From Lachnospiraceae bacterium (GTDB lineage Bacteria; Bacillota_A; Clostridia; Lachnospirales; Lachnospiraceae), in assembly GCA_017464045.1 (NCBI GenBank), contig JAFUEG010000100.1, positions 1 through 5,028 of the forward strand: a stretch of 5,028 bases of DNA. Reading direction: 5' to 3'. Shown here in pieces: positions 4,586 through 5,028 of this stretch. The notes below the pieces were generated by a model that was given only the letters and a program-made list of their open reading frames with translations, was not told where the DNA came from and did no database searches. How positions within the stretch are numbered: the stretch's first letter is position 1; each line of letters begins with the position of its first letter. The position numbers and the translations under genes are program-made.

Positions 4586-5028
4586 ATGAACGATAATCCT
4601 GAAAACAGAATAAAATTAATAGAATCTGCAAAAAAGGAATTTATGGAAAAAGGCTTTAATAAAGCTTCTCTCCGCAAGATAAGTGCGGATGCGGGACTTA
4701 CTACCGGTGCAATTTATTTCTTCTTTAAAGATAAGAACGGACTTTTTGGAGCTATAGTAGATGAGCCCCTTAAAAAGGTTATGGATATCCTCACTGCCCA
4801 CTACAGTGAGGAGGCTTCTGAGGATTTTAACACCTACGAACATAAATCCGGTGATCATGATGAATTAGCAGAGCTTCTTGTACCGGCACTTTATGAAAAC
4901 CGCGATGCGATGCTTCTTTTGCTTGAAAAATCAGCAGGCTCAGACTACGAAGGTATTGTTGATAAGATTATTGATTTTACCGATGAAACTTACTTAAAGC
5001 TTGCGCAAAGGTTTGCTTGTGCCGTTCC
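4586..5028 (+). CDS. TetR-family transcriptional regulator, 3' end outside the window
   Basis: 147 codons are visible and the frame is still open at the right edge; TetR proteins usually have about 190-220 residues. Residues 8-54 are a standard TetR DNA-binding domain: RIKLIESAKKEFMEKGFNKA, then SLRKISADAGLTTGAIYFFF with the family's G-x-IY-x-x-F signature, then KDKNGLF. The rest is the helical ligand and dimer domain, which cannot be linked to a ligand. An in-frame TAA at 4553-4555 makes ATG 4586 the first ATG. No clear Shine-Dalgarno site precedes it, unlike every other gene here, so translation may be weak. A strong promoter and a long palindrome just upstream point to autoregulation. Its targets probably include a gene, often a transporter, beyond the right edge. 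Confidence 0.9.
   Translation, partial: MNDNPENRIKLIESAKKEFMEKGFNKASLRKISADAGLTTGAIYFFFKDKNGLFGAIVDEPLKKVMDILTAHYSEEASEDFNTYEHKSGDHDELAELLVPALYENRDAMLLLLEKSAGSDYEGIVDKIIDFTDETYLKLAQRFACAV

Noticed and set aside
4616..4858. Minus-strand 80-codon frame opposite the TetR gene
   Set aside because: It is antisense to the TetR DNA-binding domain and has no supporting signals.

Overview
The window looks like chromosomal DNA of an anaerobic Firmicute, most likely a Lachnospiraceae-type Clostridium relative. The reasons are its moderately AT-rich composition, strong AGGAG-type ribosome binding sites, and a short-type FeoB carried with FeoA, a cysteine-rich FeoC-like protein and a small cysteine-containing membrane protein. 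The family-level placement is inference; no marker gene is present.

Layout: positions 1-37 (minus strand) appear to hold the first 12 codons of a gene that leaves the window on the left. Positions 38-409 are non-coding. They hold AT-rich DNA with three TACCATAA repeats, then a GC-rich cluster of nested inverted repeats (246-324), then GTGACAAGG-type repeats that include an intrinsic terminator for the operon to the right. Positions 410-3300 (minus strand) are a compact metal-transport operon read in the order feoA, feoB, feoC-like regulator, membrane-anchored HMA protein. Its genes are overlapping, abutting or closely spaced (feoA/feoB share one base, feoC/HMA abut at TAGATG). Positions 3301-3534 are a divergent control region: a minus-strand promoter whose 17-base spacer is almost filled by GTTAG-N6-CTAAC, and a plus-strand promoter for an AraC-family gene. 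Positions 3535-4476 (plus) are that AraC-type regulator, interrupted by one in-frame TAG between its two helix-turn-helix motifs. Positions 4477-4585 hold a promoter overlapped by a 26-base near-perfect palindrome, and from 4586 a TetR-family regulator runs off the right edge.

How it fits together: FeoA and FeoB would import a divalent metal, classically Fe2+. The FeoC-like protein and the HMA protein would sense, gate or hand on metal through cysteine clusters. The operon is probably repressed by a metal-responsive regulator at the spacer palindrome. The divergent AraC gene could be a local regulator, but as sequenced it lacks half of its DNA-binding domain. The TetR gene has its own promoter and a likely autoregulatory operator, and probably controls something beyond the right edge.

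Most notable points: the single amber codon splitting an otherwise intact AraC gene; a FeoB that departs from the usual gate and G4 motifs; a TM-CysCys-HMA accessory protein closing the operon; and well-formed operators at the feo and tetR promoters. I did not find a clearly undescribed system. The nearest candidate is the cysteine-rich accessory pair attached to this divergent FeoB.
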